Shown: one piece after another, positions 1 to 9,093 of the stretch | Numbering within the stretch: position 1 is the first letter of the stretch | How the letters are laid out: every line of letters starts with the position of its first letter | Source of the DNA: CAIXDN01 sp964482085 | GTDB taxonomy: Bacteria; Patescibacteriota; Patescibacteriia; 2-12-FULL-60-25 | Assembly: GCA_964482085.1 (NCBI GenBank) | Contig: CAYZVS010000004.1 | Coordinates: forward strand, 1 to 64,000 | DNA: 64,000 bases | Direction of reading: 5' to 3' | Position numbers and translations under genes: made by a program | The notes under the pieces: generated by a model | What the model was told of the DNA's origin: nothing | Database searches by the model: none | The model's input: only the letters and a program-made list of their open reading frames with translations

Positions 1-382
1 CACGCGCATCCCAAACTGCGATCGCAAACATGCCATCCAATTTTTCAAAACAAGCTTCTCCCCACTTTTCATAAGCATGGACAATCACCTCGGTGTCCGA
101 GTTCGTCTTGAAGCGATAGCCGTTGGCTTCCAACTCCGTGCGCAATTTTGTAAATCCGTAAATCTCGCCGTTCAGCATCACTTGCACCGTTCCATCTTCA
201 TTCGATAATGGCTGATGTCCTCCACCAACGTCAATGATACTTAAACGTCGAAACGCAAAACCAATTCCGGGCGCTTCAAAAAAACCCTCATCATCAGGAC
301 CGCGGCGCTCGAGAGCTTTCGCCATCTTGCGTAACGCCTCGGATGAACCTCCGGATCCCGTAAAACCTGCGAGTCCGCACAT
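1..382 (-). CDS. asnB: Asparagine synthase (glutamine-hydrolysing), N-terminal part, runs off the window
   Basis: This is the glutaminase (class II amidotransferase) half of an AsnB-like enzyme, which releases ammonia from glutamine and passes it to an acyl-adenylate. The start at 382 gives MCGLAGF, so Cys2 becomes the N-terminal nucleophile after Met removal. The family motifs RRGPDDEG (about residue 27), RLSIID, LNGEIY and TNSDTEV follow in order. About 127 codons lie in the window; the synthetase domain is beyond position 1. It sits 2 bp downstream of a methyltransferase gene at the end of the leftward polysaccharide cluster. It is the first of three such genes here, so amidation of a sugar acid is more likely than free asparagine synthesis (inference). 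Confidence 0.9.
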   Translation of the reverse strand, partial: MCGLAGFTGSGGSSEALRKMAKALERRGPDDEGFFEAPGIGFAFRRLSIIDVGGGHQPLSNEDGTVQVMLNGEIYGFTKLRTELEANGYRFKTNSDTEVIVHAYEKWGEACFEKLDGMFAIAVWDAR

Positions 383-384
383 AA

Positions 385-1218
385 TCAGGAATCGATGCGC
401 TCAAAAACAGCGATCGACCCGTAGCCAAAGTTCCGTAGAATTGGAACGGAACGATATCGATCTAAAAATTTGGCGAGCGGCAATAAGAACTGGAAGTACG
501 GCATTACCAGCGAGCTCGCCTCAAACGAAACGAGTTTCCACTGCGGATGCCCCAAGCGTCGGCGCATCACCCATGGATATCGCCAAATATGCGGCAGCTC
601 ATCATGCCCGGCATATCCTTCTTGTACGCCTTCACCAAAAATTCCAAACAACACGCGCAGCATTCCCCAAGGTAAAGCCACGATCGAACGTTTGCCGAAT
701 TTCCAATAACCATGATCGCCACCAAGTAACGCCATCGCGCATCCATTCAATCCCGTCGGCAAAGCGACAATCACTCGCTTACGGGCGACACGGCACAATT
801 CACGAAAGCCCTGATCAAAATCAGGCAAATGTTCGAGGACATGCGAGCTGATCACCACATCAAACGATGAATCGGCAAAGGGTAAATGCTCGGCATCAGC
901 CTCAAGAAATGTCGTCAATGATTCCACGCCTTGTGATACGGCCAATTCATTGGCATGTTCGATATTCGGCTTGGACAAGTCGCTCCCAGTAACCTTAAAC
1001 CCGCGCTTGCCGAGCATGATTGGAATCACGCCTTCTCCACAGCCTGAATCAAGTACCGACTCGCCAGACTTCACATGATAAATAATCGCCTCATATTGCG
1101 TCGTATGCGCATAGCGACGAATAGGATCCGGGGACGCAAAGCGCTTCTCCCAGATACGATCCGGGTGTGCGGCGTAAAAGTCCTTAATTTCCCCCATATG
1201 GCGCAAAAAATCGATCAT
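385..1218 (-). CDS. Class I SAM-dependent methyltransferase
   Basis: A Rossmann-fold methyltransferase of 277 residues. Motif I (VLDSGCGEG) lies at about residues 54-62, followed by the acidic post-I motif VTGSDLS and the methyltransferase_11 signature FDVVISSHVLEHL. The C-terminal half is aromatic and basic, as in lipid- or glycan-modifying methyltransferases, but no substrate can be read from it. An in-frame TTG at 1251 would add 11 residues. I prefer the ATG at 1218 because a promoter-like TTGACG, 17-bp spacer, TAGCGT ends 4 nt before it. It is followed 2 bp later by the asparagine synthase gene. Confidence 0.8.
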   Translation of the reverse strand: MIDFLRHMGEIKDFYAAHPDRIWEKRFASPDPIRRYAHTTQYEAIIYHVKSGESVLDSGCGEGVIPIMLGKRGFKVTGSDLSKPNIEHANELAVSQGVESLTTFLEADAEHLPFADSSFDVVISSHVLEHLPDFDQGFRELCRVARKRVIVALPTGLNGCAMALLGGDHGYWKFGKRSIVALPWGMLRVLFGIFGEGVQEGYAGHDELPHIWRYPWVMRRRLGHPQWKLVSFEASSLVMPYFQFLLPLAKFLDRYRSVPILRNFGYGSIAVFERIDS

Positions 1219-1222
1219 GGGT

Positions 1223-1251
1223 ACGCTACCTGTCACATGGAACTGCGTCAA
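1223..1251 (-). promoter_or_regulatory. Putative promoter of the 385-1218 methyltransferase
   Basis: Reading leftward, TTGACG (1251-1246), a 17-bp spacer and TAGCGT (1228-1223) lie 4 nt before the ATG at 1218. The spacing is ideal for a housekeeping sigma factor. The very short leader fits the leaderless pattern seen elsewhere in the window. Confidence 0.45.
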
Positions 1252-1287
1252 TCGGGTAATAACGCTTTAGACCGGCTCACGCAGGTC

Positions 1288-2496
1288 ATGGGTTTTGATG
1301 TTCGATTTTACGGAAAATCCTTTTCTTGGTTGGCTGCCGGACAAACAAGCGGCATCATCCGCGGTATCGCCACCACCTTTTTGATGGCTCGCTGGCTCCC
1401 GCGTAATATCATGGGCGAGTTCCGTTATGTACTTGCAATGTTCGCTATTGCCGGAATGTTCGCAGCCGGCGGCGTGAGCACCAGCATTATCCGTGGTATA
1501 GCCAAAGGCGACACCGTGATCGTCTGGGCCGGTATCAAACGCATTCTAATGATCGCACCGCTCGGCTCGCTGCTCCTGATCATTGCCGCTGCGGAACGTT
1601 ACGTTGTCGGTGAAACAAATGTCGCCATCGCTCTTGCTTTCTCCGGCATCCTGTTCCCAGCCTATGCGATTTGCGGACTCTACGGATCAATCTTAACAGG
1701 CCAAGAACGCATTCAACGTCTCACCAAAATCGCCATCATCAACAATTCGCTTTTCGCGATTTGTTTTTTTCTCGTGATTTGGAAAACCAAAGAATTGCTT
1801 CCCGTCTTTTTTGCCTATCTCGGTATCGATATTCTCTTCCGCGGATTTATTACGTGGAATGAAGTCCGTCAGCTCAAAAAATCCGGCGAGGCTGTCTCGC
1901 ATCTCAAGCTCGGTGATCATTTGAATGCCATCGGCGTCATTCAGGCGCTTGCTTCACAGCTCGATCAAATCTTGATCCAGCGCTTTGCCGGTTACGGCGT
2001 TCTCGCCAACTACAGCGTCGCGATGTTGATTCCGGAACAGATGAAAGATTTTGTGAACGCCCTCGGCGGCGTTATCCTCCGACGTTTCTCACGCCATGAA
2101 AACAACGCAAAAATTCTCGCGCAAACCAAAAAACATTTCTGGACAATGGCCGGTCTTTCCGGCGCCATGATCCTCGCTTACTGGCTTGTCGCTCCGTTTT
2201 TCCTCCCTTGGTTCTTCCCGCAATACGGGGAACAAGTTCTCCCGTCCCTTGTTTATTCCCTTGGCTTACTTGGCCTGACATCAATTATCGGGTTGAATTG
2301 GTTCCAAGCCCAACACAATCTCAAAGCACTTTGGCTATTCTATAGCGCCAATACCGCTGTGCAAATAATCAGCAATATTATCTTAATTCCCCTTTTCGGA
2401 TCTTGGGGGGCGATCGTCTCAAAAACTTTTACACGCCTCGCACTCATCCCCCTGACTTACCCGCGATCGAATCCTGATATAGCGCAACGATCTTAG
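1288..2496 (+). CDS. Polysaccharide flippase of the Wzx/MATE-like (PST) family
   Basis: An integral membrane protein of 402 residues with about 11-12 hydrophobic segments, the usual size and pattern of lipid-linked oligosaccharide flippases. The N-terminus (SWLAAGQTSGIIRG, then a TM segment and MGEFRYVLA) is typical of the polysaccharide biosynthesis protein family. The reading frame stays open upstream to 1075, but that part overlaps the oppositely oriented methyltransferase; ATG 1288 is the first sensible start. It runs against the direction of its neighbours, and its last 53 bp overlap the 3' end of the GT4 gene at 2444. It would carry the assembled repeat unit across the membrane. Confidence 0.8.
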   Translation: MGFDVRFYGKSFSWLAAGQTSGIIRGIATTFLMARWLPRNIMGEFRYVLAMFAIAGMFAAGGVSTSIIRGIAKGDTVIVWAGIKRILMIAPLGSLLLIIAAAERYVVGETNVAIALAFSGILFPAYAICGLYGSILTGQERIQRLTKIAIINNSLFAICFFLVIWKTKELLPVFFAYLGIDILFRGFITWNEVRQLKKSGEAVSHLKLGDHLNAIGVIQALASQLDQILIQRFAGYGVLANYSVAMLIPEQMKDFVNALGGVILRRFSRHENNAKILAQTKKHFWTMAGLSGAMILAYWLVAPFFLPWFFPQYGEQVLPSLVYSLGLLGLTSIIGLNWFQAQHNLKALWLFYSANTAVQIISNIILIPLFGSWGAIVSKTFTRLALIPLTYPRSNPDIAQRS

Positions 2497-3619
2497 GTCC
2501 ATTCACCCGCCAAGAAAATTCTTTTTCGATATGTTCTCGAGCATTCCGACCAAGCTCCGCACGCAAGACATCGTCACCAAGAATCTTGCGCACGGTCTCG
2601 ACAATCAAATCGATACGTTCTTTAGGCAGATCAAATGGTGCATCGTAGTCGGAATCTTCTCGGTCAAATAACTTGATCAGCAATCCATTTTTTCCATCTT
2701 CAATCAATTCCGGATATCCGCCGATCGCACTTGCAACCACGGCTCTCCCTGTAGCCAACACCTCCGTACAAGCGAGACTCGTCGCTTCCGCACTCGAAGG
2801 GAACACAACGACATCGGCATGACTGATATAGGGACGGAGCTCTTCATTTTTCACCGCGCCCTTAAAGGTGATGATGTCAGACACCCCAAGCTCGGTAGCG
2901 AGCTTCTTGATCGCTTCTTCAGCGCGTCCCGTTCCAATCGCGAGATAGTGAACATCCGGGATGCGTCGGCGAATTTCCGGTAACGCTCGCACGAGATACT
3001 GAATGCCATTCTTAGGGACAAGCCGACGTACGGTCAAAATAATCTTTTTCCCTTGGGGATAATCCACCGGTCGCGCCAACGACGGATCCGTCTTAAAAAA
3101 GACATCGTCGACCGGGTTTGGCATGTACACATGTCGATTCTTCGGAGCAATACGCTTGCCGATGCGGTCAAATTCCCAGCACGCATGAATATTGGCGTAG
3201 GCACGTTTCAAAGTGCTCGCGCGATAGATGTCATGTACCATTTTGAATTTCCAATTCTCTCCGGGTAAATCCAAAATACCGCGGCCTTCCGTCGTATTGA
3301 ACAACGGTTTGCGTGTCAAAATCGATGCAAGCGTCGAGTAAAAACCAATCTTGTAGGAATCGATCGTATGCAAAATATCCTGCTCCTTGGCAAAACCGAG
3401 TAAAGTCTTCCAAAAATGGAAATACTTGGCCGGCTTCCATGACCAGGGCACACGCACAACGTTGATGAGCGATCGCTCCGGACCTCCGTCAGATGGAGCA
3501 AAGGTGAAAATCGTCGCCTCATGCCCGTTCTCATTCAAGAACTTTGCTAGATTGTAAGCGTAGAGCTCAGCACCTCCAAGAGCGGGAAGATAATCGTCCG
3601 ACAAAATACCAATTTTCAT
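2444..3619 (-). CDS. Glycosyltransferase family 4 (GT-B)
   Basis: A retaining GT-B glycosyltransferase of 391 residues. The N-terminal domain opens with MKIGILSDDYLPALGGAE, the usual GT4 acceptor-side motif. The C-terminal domain has the donor motif LTVRRLVPKNG, the loop AIGTGRAEE, and an E-x7-E pair in PSSAEATSLACTE at about residues 275-290. The C-terminus overlaps the flippase gene tail to tail, and the start overlaps the upstream epimerase stop by ATGA (3616-3619), which indicates translational coupling. Donor and acceptor sugars are unknown. Confidence 0.85.
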   Translation of the reverse strand: MKIGILSDDYLPALGGAELYAYNLAKFLNENGHEATIFTFAPSDGGPERSLINVVRVPWSWKPAKYFHFWKTLLGFAKEQDILHTIDSYKIGFYSTLASILTRKPLFNTTEGRGILDLPGENWKFKMVHDIYRASTLKRAYANIHACWEFDRIGKRIAPKNRHVYMPNPVDDVFFKTDPSLARPVDYPQGKKIILTVRRLVPKNGIQYLVRALPEIRRRIPDVHYLAIGTGRAEEAIKKLATELGVSDIITFKGAVKNEELRPYISHADVVVFPSSAEATSLACTEVLATGRAVVASAIGGYPELIEDGKNGLLIKLFDREDSDYDAPFDLPKERIDLIVETVRKILGDDVLRAELGRNAREHIEKEFSWRVNGPKIVALYQDSIAGKSGG

Positions 3620-4584
3620 ACAAGAAATTTTTGAGGAAACGCTCTCGCCCAGGCAATCGTCTCTTTCATGCCTACTTCAACCGGCGTATTTGGTAACTCA
3701 CCCAAAGCCTCGCGGACCCGATCCAATTTGGCTCGACGAACTTTAACCTTATCCCAAGAACGAGCCGGCAAATATTCTACTCCCGACTTGTTATCCGTAA
3801 GCCGATTGATCATCTCCGCCAAATCCTGAATCGCCATATCATTTGTGCTCGCCAAATTAAATGTCCCGCCAATGGCTTCATCTTTCTGAGCGAGTGCGAC
3901 CATCATGTTCACTGTATCAACGACATACGTAAAAGTTCGACGTTCTTTTCCCGTACCCGTAATCGGCAAAGGCTTCCCTTGCAAAGCGAGTCGAATAAAA
4001 TTCGGAATGACATTCCGATACTTTCCCGGAAATTCACCCGGACCAAAGGAATTGAACAATCGCATAATGACGACGGGCAGCTTGTCATGCTCGTGATAAA
4101 ACTTGGCATACAGTTCTGCGACGCCCTTTGATACGGTATACGGCGTATCATAAGCCGTCGGCGCCCAAGCATCATCAAACGGTTCTTCGCTGTGCGGATA
4201 CACGCAAGAAGAACTCGTGTAGATGAAACGCTTCACGTTATTTTTCACGCTACGGGTTAAGAGTTCTACCGTACCGGCGACATTCGTCTCCAGATCCGCA
4301 ATCGGATGATCCACGGAATTCTGATTTGCAAAATGCGCGGCTAAATGAAAAACAATTTCCGGTTCTTCACCGGCAAAGATTTTATCAAGCACCGCCTCAT
4401 CACGAACACTCCCTTCGATGAATCGGATGCGAGCATCCTCCGGTAATACATCCGCAACACCAGAAGAAAGATCGTCAAGAATAACGATCGAGGCTGGATC
4501 TTTTTCCAAAAGGCGTCTGACTAGATTACTTCCGACAGCTCCTGCACCTCCTGTTACCAAGATGCGTTTATGTGCGAGTTCCAT
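3616..4584 (-). CDS. NAD-dependent epimerase/dehydratase (extended SDR)
   Basis: A nucleotide-sugar modifying short-chain dehydrogenase of 322 residues. The dinucleotide motif VTGGAGAVGSNL lies at residues 9-20, DDLSSG follows, then the catalytic SSSCVYP and YTVSK (Tyr-x3-Lys), and a substrate region RLFNSFGPGEFPG. The pattern resembles UDP-glucose 4-epimerase or GDP-sugar epimerase/dehydratase proteins; the exact reaction cannot be told. Its start overlaps the end of the membrane glycosyltransferase gene by 17 bp, and its end overlaps the GT4 start. Confidence 0.85.
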   Translation of the reverse strand: MELAHKRILVTGGAGAVGSNLVRRLLEKDPASIVILDDLSSGVADVLPEDARIRFIEGSVRDEAVLDKIFAGEEPEIVFHLAAHFANQNSVDHPIADLETNVAGTVELLTRSVKNNVKRFIYTSSSCVYPHSEEPFDDAWAPTAYDTPYTVSKGVAELYAKFYHEHDKLPVVIMRLFNSFGPGEFPGKYRNVIPNFIRLALQGKPLPITGTGKERRTFTYVVDTVNMMVALAQKDEAIGGTFNLASTNDMAIQDLAEMINRLTDNKSGVEYLPARSWDKVKVRRAKLDRVREALGELPNTPVEVGMKETIAWARAFPQKFLV

Positions 4585-5947
4585 AGCGATTGTGCGTCAG
4601 TTTGCGTCCAAAACGAGTCTTCGTCAATTGAGGTTCGAGAAAAATCCACCAGCCATACAAAACAAAAAATGTAAGCCACGGATATACCGGCCCCGCATAC
4701 CTAACAATATTATCCGCCGGAACATGCGCAAGAACCAAAGCAAGTAGCAAATATCCAGGAAAAAACTTGCTTCCATACCGCTCAAATCCTAAATACAAAC
4801 CCAAAAGCATTCCAATCCACCAAATCAACTGAATCAAATGCGCTATCAACAAAACAAATACATCGATACCAGTAAGACCGCTCGCTTCTTCCTTTGGCCA
4901 AAACATTCCCTCTATTCCAAATTCCGCTGACAAGGGCGACGGCAATGCGAGAAGTCTCCCCATGTCTACAACCGACCACAAAGCCGCTTTCACAACATGC
5001 GGCGCATCGCTAAACAGAACAGCAAAAACTTCCTTTCTCAACGCACTATCCGCATCAATTTCATTGCGATCAACTCCCCATGCCGCAAATCGATCCCAAA
5101 CCCATTTCCATTGCTCCAAAATAATCGGCTTGGATTGCGGATAATAATATCGTGCAAGACTTCTTCCGATAACAACGGAAACCAAACTGTCTTGTAAGCG
5201 CTGCAAAGATTCATTCGATTTATATGCTCGCGCTGCAATCTGAATTCCTGACCGACCCGTTATCGACCACACACCAAACGTTTTGTTATTACGAATCACC
5301 CACGGAGAAACTAAAATGATCAAAATCGCCAAAAACAAACCTCCTTGCTTAATAATTTCTAAAATACCCTTCTTCTTCCATGAAAAGGCCAGCATCAAGC
5401 CAAGTGCGATTGGTATAAGCGCGAGCGGAACTCGAGTAAGTACAAGCGCAGCAGAAGCGATCGAGAAAGCGATCAAATCAGGCCAAAGCTTTTCCGTTGT
5501 CATGGCGCGTACGGCGAACCAAGCAACAACAGCAACAAGAAATGCTGTAAACATCTCAAGCAGATGTCGAGATGCATAGACAGCCAATCCATACGACAAA
5601 GCCGACGACCAAGCACCAAGCATGGCGAGCTTTTTATCCAAACGACGAAGTGTATCCCAAACAAGCCAGATAATCGCAACAAACAGCAAAACCTGAATCC
5701 AAAGAAAAACCTCAGGCTGATCTGTCACCAAATGAATCAACGCACGAAAAACCGGATAGCCTGGCTCGCGCAGCATGCTTGCAGTTCCATCAATTTCATA
5801 TCTCCCCTGCAAGATTGAAAGTGAAAGTGCATCATATTCTCCTGCATCTTTGGCGATTTGACCCGGCTGCATCACCACAAAACTTCCGGCCAACAAAAAA
5901 CCGATCAACATCGCAATCCAAGGCCCTTTCAACCAATCAAACTTCAT
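4568..5947 (-). CDS. GT39/ArnT-like membrane glycosyltransferase
   Basis: A polytopic membrane protein of 459 residues with about ten hydrophobic segments. An acidic loop with AKDAGEYD follows the first TM helix, and REPGYPVF comes soon after, as in polyprenyl-phosphate-sugar dependent GT-C enzymes. An upstream in-frame ATG exists at 6049, but the product from 5947 (MKFDWLKGPW) begins with the first TM helix and makes a 4-bp ATGA overlap with the GT2 gene, so I chose it. It would transfer a sugar from a lipid carrier on the outer face of the membrane, possibly the carrier made by the neighbouring GT2. Confidence 0.75.
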   Translation of the reverse strand: MKFDWLKGPWIAMLIGFLLAGSFVVMQPGQIAKDAGEYDALSLSILQGRYEIDGTASMLREPGYPVFRALIHLVTDQPEVFLWIQVLLFVAIIWLVWDTLRRLDKKLAMLGAWSSALSYGLAVYASRHLLEMFTAFLVAVVAWFAVRAMTTEKLWPDLIAFSIASAALVLTRVPLALIPIALGLMLAFSWKKKGILEIIKQGGLFLAILIILVSPWVIRNNKTFGVWSITGRSGIQIAARAYKSNESLQRLQDSLVSVVIGRSLARYYYPQSKPIILEQWKWVWDRFAAWGVDRNEIDADSALRKEVFAVLFSDAPHVVKAALWSVVDMGRLLALPSPLSAEFGIEGMFWPKEEASGLTGIDVFVLLIAHLIQLIWWIGMLLGLYLGFERYGSKFFPGYLLLALVLAHVPADNIVRYAGPVYPWLTFFVLYGWWIFLEPQLTKTRFGRKLTHNRYGTRT

Positions 5948-6819
5948 GAGCGCTTTTCCGATGACAATCGCACATTCTCCGACAAACATCCAAGAGCAAA
6001 ACAAATCGGCGCCGCTCCAACAAGGACCGCCGAGCACCATCCAAGCCAAAGGCTACCAATAGCCCAACCGAGTAACGCCAAGACAAATGCACCAAACAAA
6101 CACACGAGTGCAATCAATAAAAACAATTTCAACGGATTGTAATGCGAGATTACAGAAACCATGATCTGAGTCGTGCGTAGCGTATCTTTAATATGTCGAA
6201 CCTTGCTCTTACCCATACGCACCGCATAATCAATCGGCGTATATCCGACAAAAAAACCATTCAGAAAAAAAATCAACGTAATCGATGTTGTAAACGAGAA
6301 ACCAAGACAAGTACGAGAAAGATGCGGCATCAATTTCTCACGTCGCATCACGCGCAAACCGGAATTAATATCCGGAATACGCCGACCAGCAACATACTCG
6401 GCAAGCAAACGGAACATGATTCGTGCCGGATATTTGAGCAAACCTTTTTTGTATTCATTCCCTGTACGAGCACCAACAGCCATATCATAACCATCTTCCG
6501 CCACCATTTTGTACAGCTTAGGAAGCTCCTCGATAGGATAGGTCCCATCCGCATCCGTAATCGCGATATATGGATGCTGAGCCTTACGGATTCCGTCCTG
6601 TAAAGACAAGCCATATCCCCCATTGGTTGGGTGCCTTATCACACTCGCGCCCGCCTCAAGGGCTTTTTTGCCCGTCTCATCCGTACTGCCATCGTCCACG
6701 ACAATAAGCTCCAAGTCCCATCCCTGGGCTTGGGCAGTGGCTTTTACGCGTTCCAGCGTTGGACCGATACCCTCCGCTTCATTGAGCGCCGGAATCACGA
6801 TAGACAGTGACTTGAACAT
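5944..6819 (-). CDS. GT2 polyprenyl-phosphate glycosyltransferase with C-terminal membrane anchor
   Basis: A 291-residue GT-A enzyme of the DPM1/GtrB type. SIVIPALNEAEGIG is at the N-terminus, IVVDDGSTDET at about 38-48, the metal-binding DADGTYP at about 92-98, and a basic stretch RMGKSKVRHIKDTLR before two TM helices at the C-terminus. Enzymes with this layout move a sugar from a nucleotide to undecaprenyl phosphate. The next gene is a GT39-like enzyme that uses such a lipid donor; the two overlap by ATGA, so they probably work as a pair. Confidence 0.85.
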   Translation of the reverse strand: MFKSLSIVIPALNEAEGIGPTLERVKATAQAQGWDLELIVVDDGSTDETGKKALEAGASVIRHPTNGGYGLSLQDGIRKAQHPYIAITDADGTYPIEELPKLYKMVAEDGYDMAVGARTGNEYKKGLLKYPARIMFRLLAEYVAGRRIPDINSGLRVMRREKLMPHLSRTCLGFSFTTSITLIFFLNGFFVGYTPIDYAVRMGKSKVRHIKDTLRTTQIMVSVISHYNPLKLFLLIALVCLFGAFVLALLGWAIGSLWLGWCSAVLVGAAPICFALGCLSENVRLSSEKRS

Positions 6820-6821
6820 AG

Positions 6822-8312
6822 TTAGCGAGACCTTAGCAAATCAATAGCTTCGCGCACATGGGCCCATGACTGATAAGGCGTTTTGAGCGTTAAGAGCCTT
6901 CTAAGCAGGAAAGATGGCCTCAGATAAAAACGACGGATAGCAGATGACTGCAAACGAAAAATAACATCATTAGACAAGATATCGTCCTCCGATTCTTCAA
7001 GCCATGCTGGCTTGCTTTGCGATGAATCAAACGTCATGCGCGTCGTATCGAGCGCACCCTGCTCTTTCATCAATCGTCTAAATGTCGATCCAAAACGCGG
7101 CGTTGCAATATTGAAAGAAGCGTAATCAAGTGGAAGCTTGGTCGAGAACTCGATCGTATCTTTGATCGATTCTTCCGACTCACCTGGCAATCCCACAACA
7201 AATGTTCCGACAGATTTGAGTCCAAGTCTTCGTGTAATCGCCAAAGCATCAATCATCTGTGATCGCTTGGTGTTCTTTTTATATTTCTTCAAAATTTCTT
7301 CATTTGCCGACTCAATACCAAACATAATCGTATGGCAACCCGCATCTTTCACCGCATTCAAGAATTCTTCATTCACCAAATCTACACGCGACCAACATGT
7401 CCAACGCAATTCCGGAAACTCTTCCTTAATGCGACGTAACAACTCTTGCGTTCTTACACGATTGACACCAAATGTTTGATCACGGAAAAACACTTCGTGA
7501 ATTCCAAGCGATCGTAGTAATCGCAGTTCATCAATAACCGTATCGATATCACGTAATTTATAGCCCGTCGTACTCATTGGGCAAAACGTACAAGAAAACG
7601 GACAACCAAAATCTGTCAGCACGGTTGCCCACATGCGCTGTTCAGAAAAAGGAAAAATATATTCTTGAATTGGCCACAAATCCCAACGCGGAACAGGCAT
7701 ATCGTAAAATCCATGCCCATGTTTTTCCGCCCCTTCCTTGACCTGCCCGTCTTTTCCTCGATAAATCAAATTATCAAAAACAAGATCTTCTTTGCGATCC
7801 AACCAATTTGGAAGATCCTGTGTGGAGAAGTCTGTAAGAACGGCATCACAAAATGGATGCAAATCGAGCGCATGCTCCCGAATCTCGCGATACACATCCC
7901 CAGATCCGACAAACGTCGTTTCCGGCATACGCTTTTTAAGCTCCGTCAAAAATGGAACGTCCTCCTCATAAGAAGGCGATGCGATCAAGTAAATAACGAG
8001 CTCCGGTTTGAATGCTTCGACGCGTTTCCAAGTCTCTTCTTTGGACAAACCTTCCGCGATCGCATCGACGCAGTCCAAAAAATATCCAGCCTTATCGAGA
8101 ACACCCGACAAATAGATTAAATCAACAGGATGGTAGTAATAACTCGCTTTAGAAACGAGTGTACAAAAATAATCACGAAAATATTTCTTTGTGCCTGGTG
8201 GATTCAGCAAAACCGCACGCTTGCGTGTTGGTCCCGCCGCCTTAGCGGTAAACGTCTCGGTTTTTGAGGCATCGGTGGGCAGATGCGTACCTTGCACGAA
8301 AGTAGATTCCAT
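6822..8312 (-). CDS. B12-binding-domain radical SAM protein
   Basis: A 496-residue protein. Residues about 32-170 resemble a cobalamin-binding Rossmann domain (KRAVLLNPPGT, then LSGVLDKAGY, PELVIYLIASPSYEED). The radical SAM core follows with the 4Fe-4S motif C-x3-C-x2-C at Cys237, Cys241 and Cys244 (GCPFSCTFC), and GIHEVFFRDQTFGVN, CHTIMFGIESANEE and SVGTFVVGLPGE. No DxHxxG base-off motif is obvious, so cobalamin binding is uncertain. Relatives carry out methylations or rearrangements on lipids and glycans; the substrate here is unknown. It lies 2-3 bp from its neighbours on each side. Confidence 0.85.
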   Translation of the reverse strand: MESTFVQGTHLPTDASKTETFTAKAAGPTRKRAVLLNPPGTKKYFRDYFCTLVSKASYYYHPVDLIYLSGVLDKAGYFLDCVDAIAEGLSKEETWKRVEAFKPELVIYLIASPSYEEDVPFLTELKKRMPETTFVGSGDVYREIREHALDLHPFCDAVLTDFSTQDLPNWLDRKEDLVFDNLIYRGKDGQVKEGAEKHGHGFYDMPVPRWDLWPIQEYIFPFSEQRMWATVLTDFGCPFSCTFCPMSTTGYKLRDIDTVIDELRLLRSLGIHEVFFRDQTFGVNRVRTQELLRRIKEEFPELRWTCWSRVDLVNEEFLNAVKDAGCHTIMFGIESANEEILKKYKKNTKRSQMIDALAITRRLGLKSVGTFVVGLPGESEESIKDTIEFSTKLPLDYASFNIATPRFGSTFRRLMKEQGALDTTRMTFDSSQSKPAWLEESEDDILSNDVIFRLQSSAIRRFYLRPSFLLRRLLTLKTPYQSWAHVREAIDLLRSR

Positions 8313-8313
8313 A

Positions 8314-9093
8314 TCAGATCTTCGTTCCCGATGCCCTCCAGCTTACGCCCACATACGGCGTAACGGAAATATCGCGATATCCATTTTCTGTAAACCAGCG
8401 TTCTGCACGTTCTTTTTTAATAAAATCCGTTTGCGGAGCATTCAACTTATCAAACACGTTCAAATGATTACGCTCAAAAGAAAGCTTACGCCAGTTCTGG
8501 AAATATTCATAATACGGTAAAAACTTTAACGGCAATAAATACAACGAGTAAACCGGAAAATAAACAAGACCTGTCAGAAATTTTGAGAATGCATTTAATG
8601 CCGATTTTGGAAGTCTTATCAAAATCAAACGCTTCGCGTCTTCCACAAAAACACGATTTAAAAAATTTCCTTCATAAGAGTAACACCACACAATCGTACG
8701 ACCTCCGGACTTTGTGAGCTTCACAAGATTTTTAAACGTTGCATCTGGATCATCCGTATGATGAATCACACCAACGCAATACACGATATCAAAAGTATCG
8801 TTCAATTCAATCTTTGCGATATCACCCTCAACGTATCGAATATTCGTAAACGCTTTTGTCCGCTCCTTAGCGACTTCCAACGCATTGAGATCAACCGCGA
8901 CAACCTCTTGAGCATAAGGCGCGACAAAAGACGTATGCTGCCCTCCACCACAACCAGCATCAAAAACACGCTTACCTCGGAAATCTTCAAGCGTGTTTGG
9001 CAAAATCCAATCACTGAAAAGCCAGCGCTCTTTGTCCTCAAAGCGTTCCCACTGCCATTTCCAGTCATCTTGTTTGCGCTGAATATCGTTCAT
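8314..9093 (-). CDS. Class I SAM-dependent methyltransferase
   Basis: A 259-residue methyltransferase. Motif I is VFDAGCGGGQH at about residues 43-53, then VVAVDLNALE, a YVEGDIAKIEL motif II region and FDIVYCVGVIHHTDD. The C-terminal part carries a hydrophobic, aromatic stretch (about 160-190), which suggests contact with membrane or lipid-linked substrate. I chose ATG 9093 over 9141 because it forms an ATGA overlap with the end of the DegT-GT2 gene. Confidence 0.82.
   Translation of the reverse strand: MNDIQRKQDDWKWQWERFEDKERWLFSDWILPNTLEDFRGKRVFDAGCGGGQHTSFVAPYAQEVVAVDLNALEVAKERTKAFTNIRYVEGDIAKIELNDTFDIVYCVGVIHHTDDPDATFKNLVKLTKSGGRTIVWCYSYEGNFLNRVFVEDAKRLILIRLPKSALNAFSKFLTGLVYFPVYSLYLLPLKFLPYYEYFQNWRKLSFERNHLNVFDKLNAPQTDFIKKERAERWFTENGYRDISVTPYVGVSWRASGTKI

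Noticed and set aside
234..851. A 205-codon + strand frame across the asparagine synthase and methyltransferase
   Set aside because: It spans two real genes on the other strand and their junction; its composition is low-complexity basic.
1075..1287. Longer N-terminus for the flippase
   Set aside because: It overlaps the methyltransferase start and its promoter, and adds a non-membrane stretch unlike flippases.
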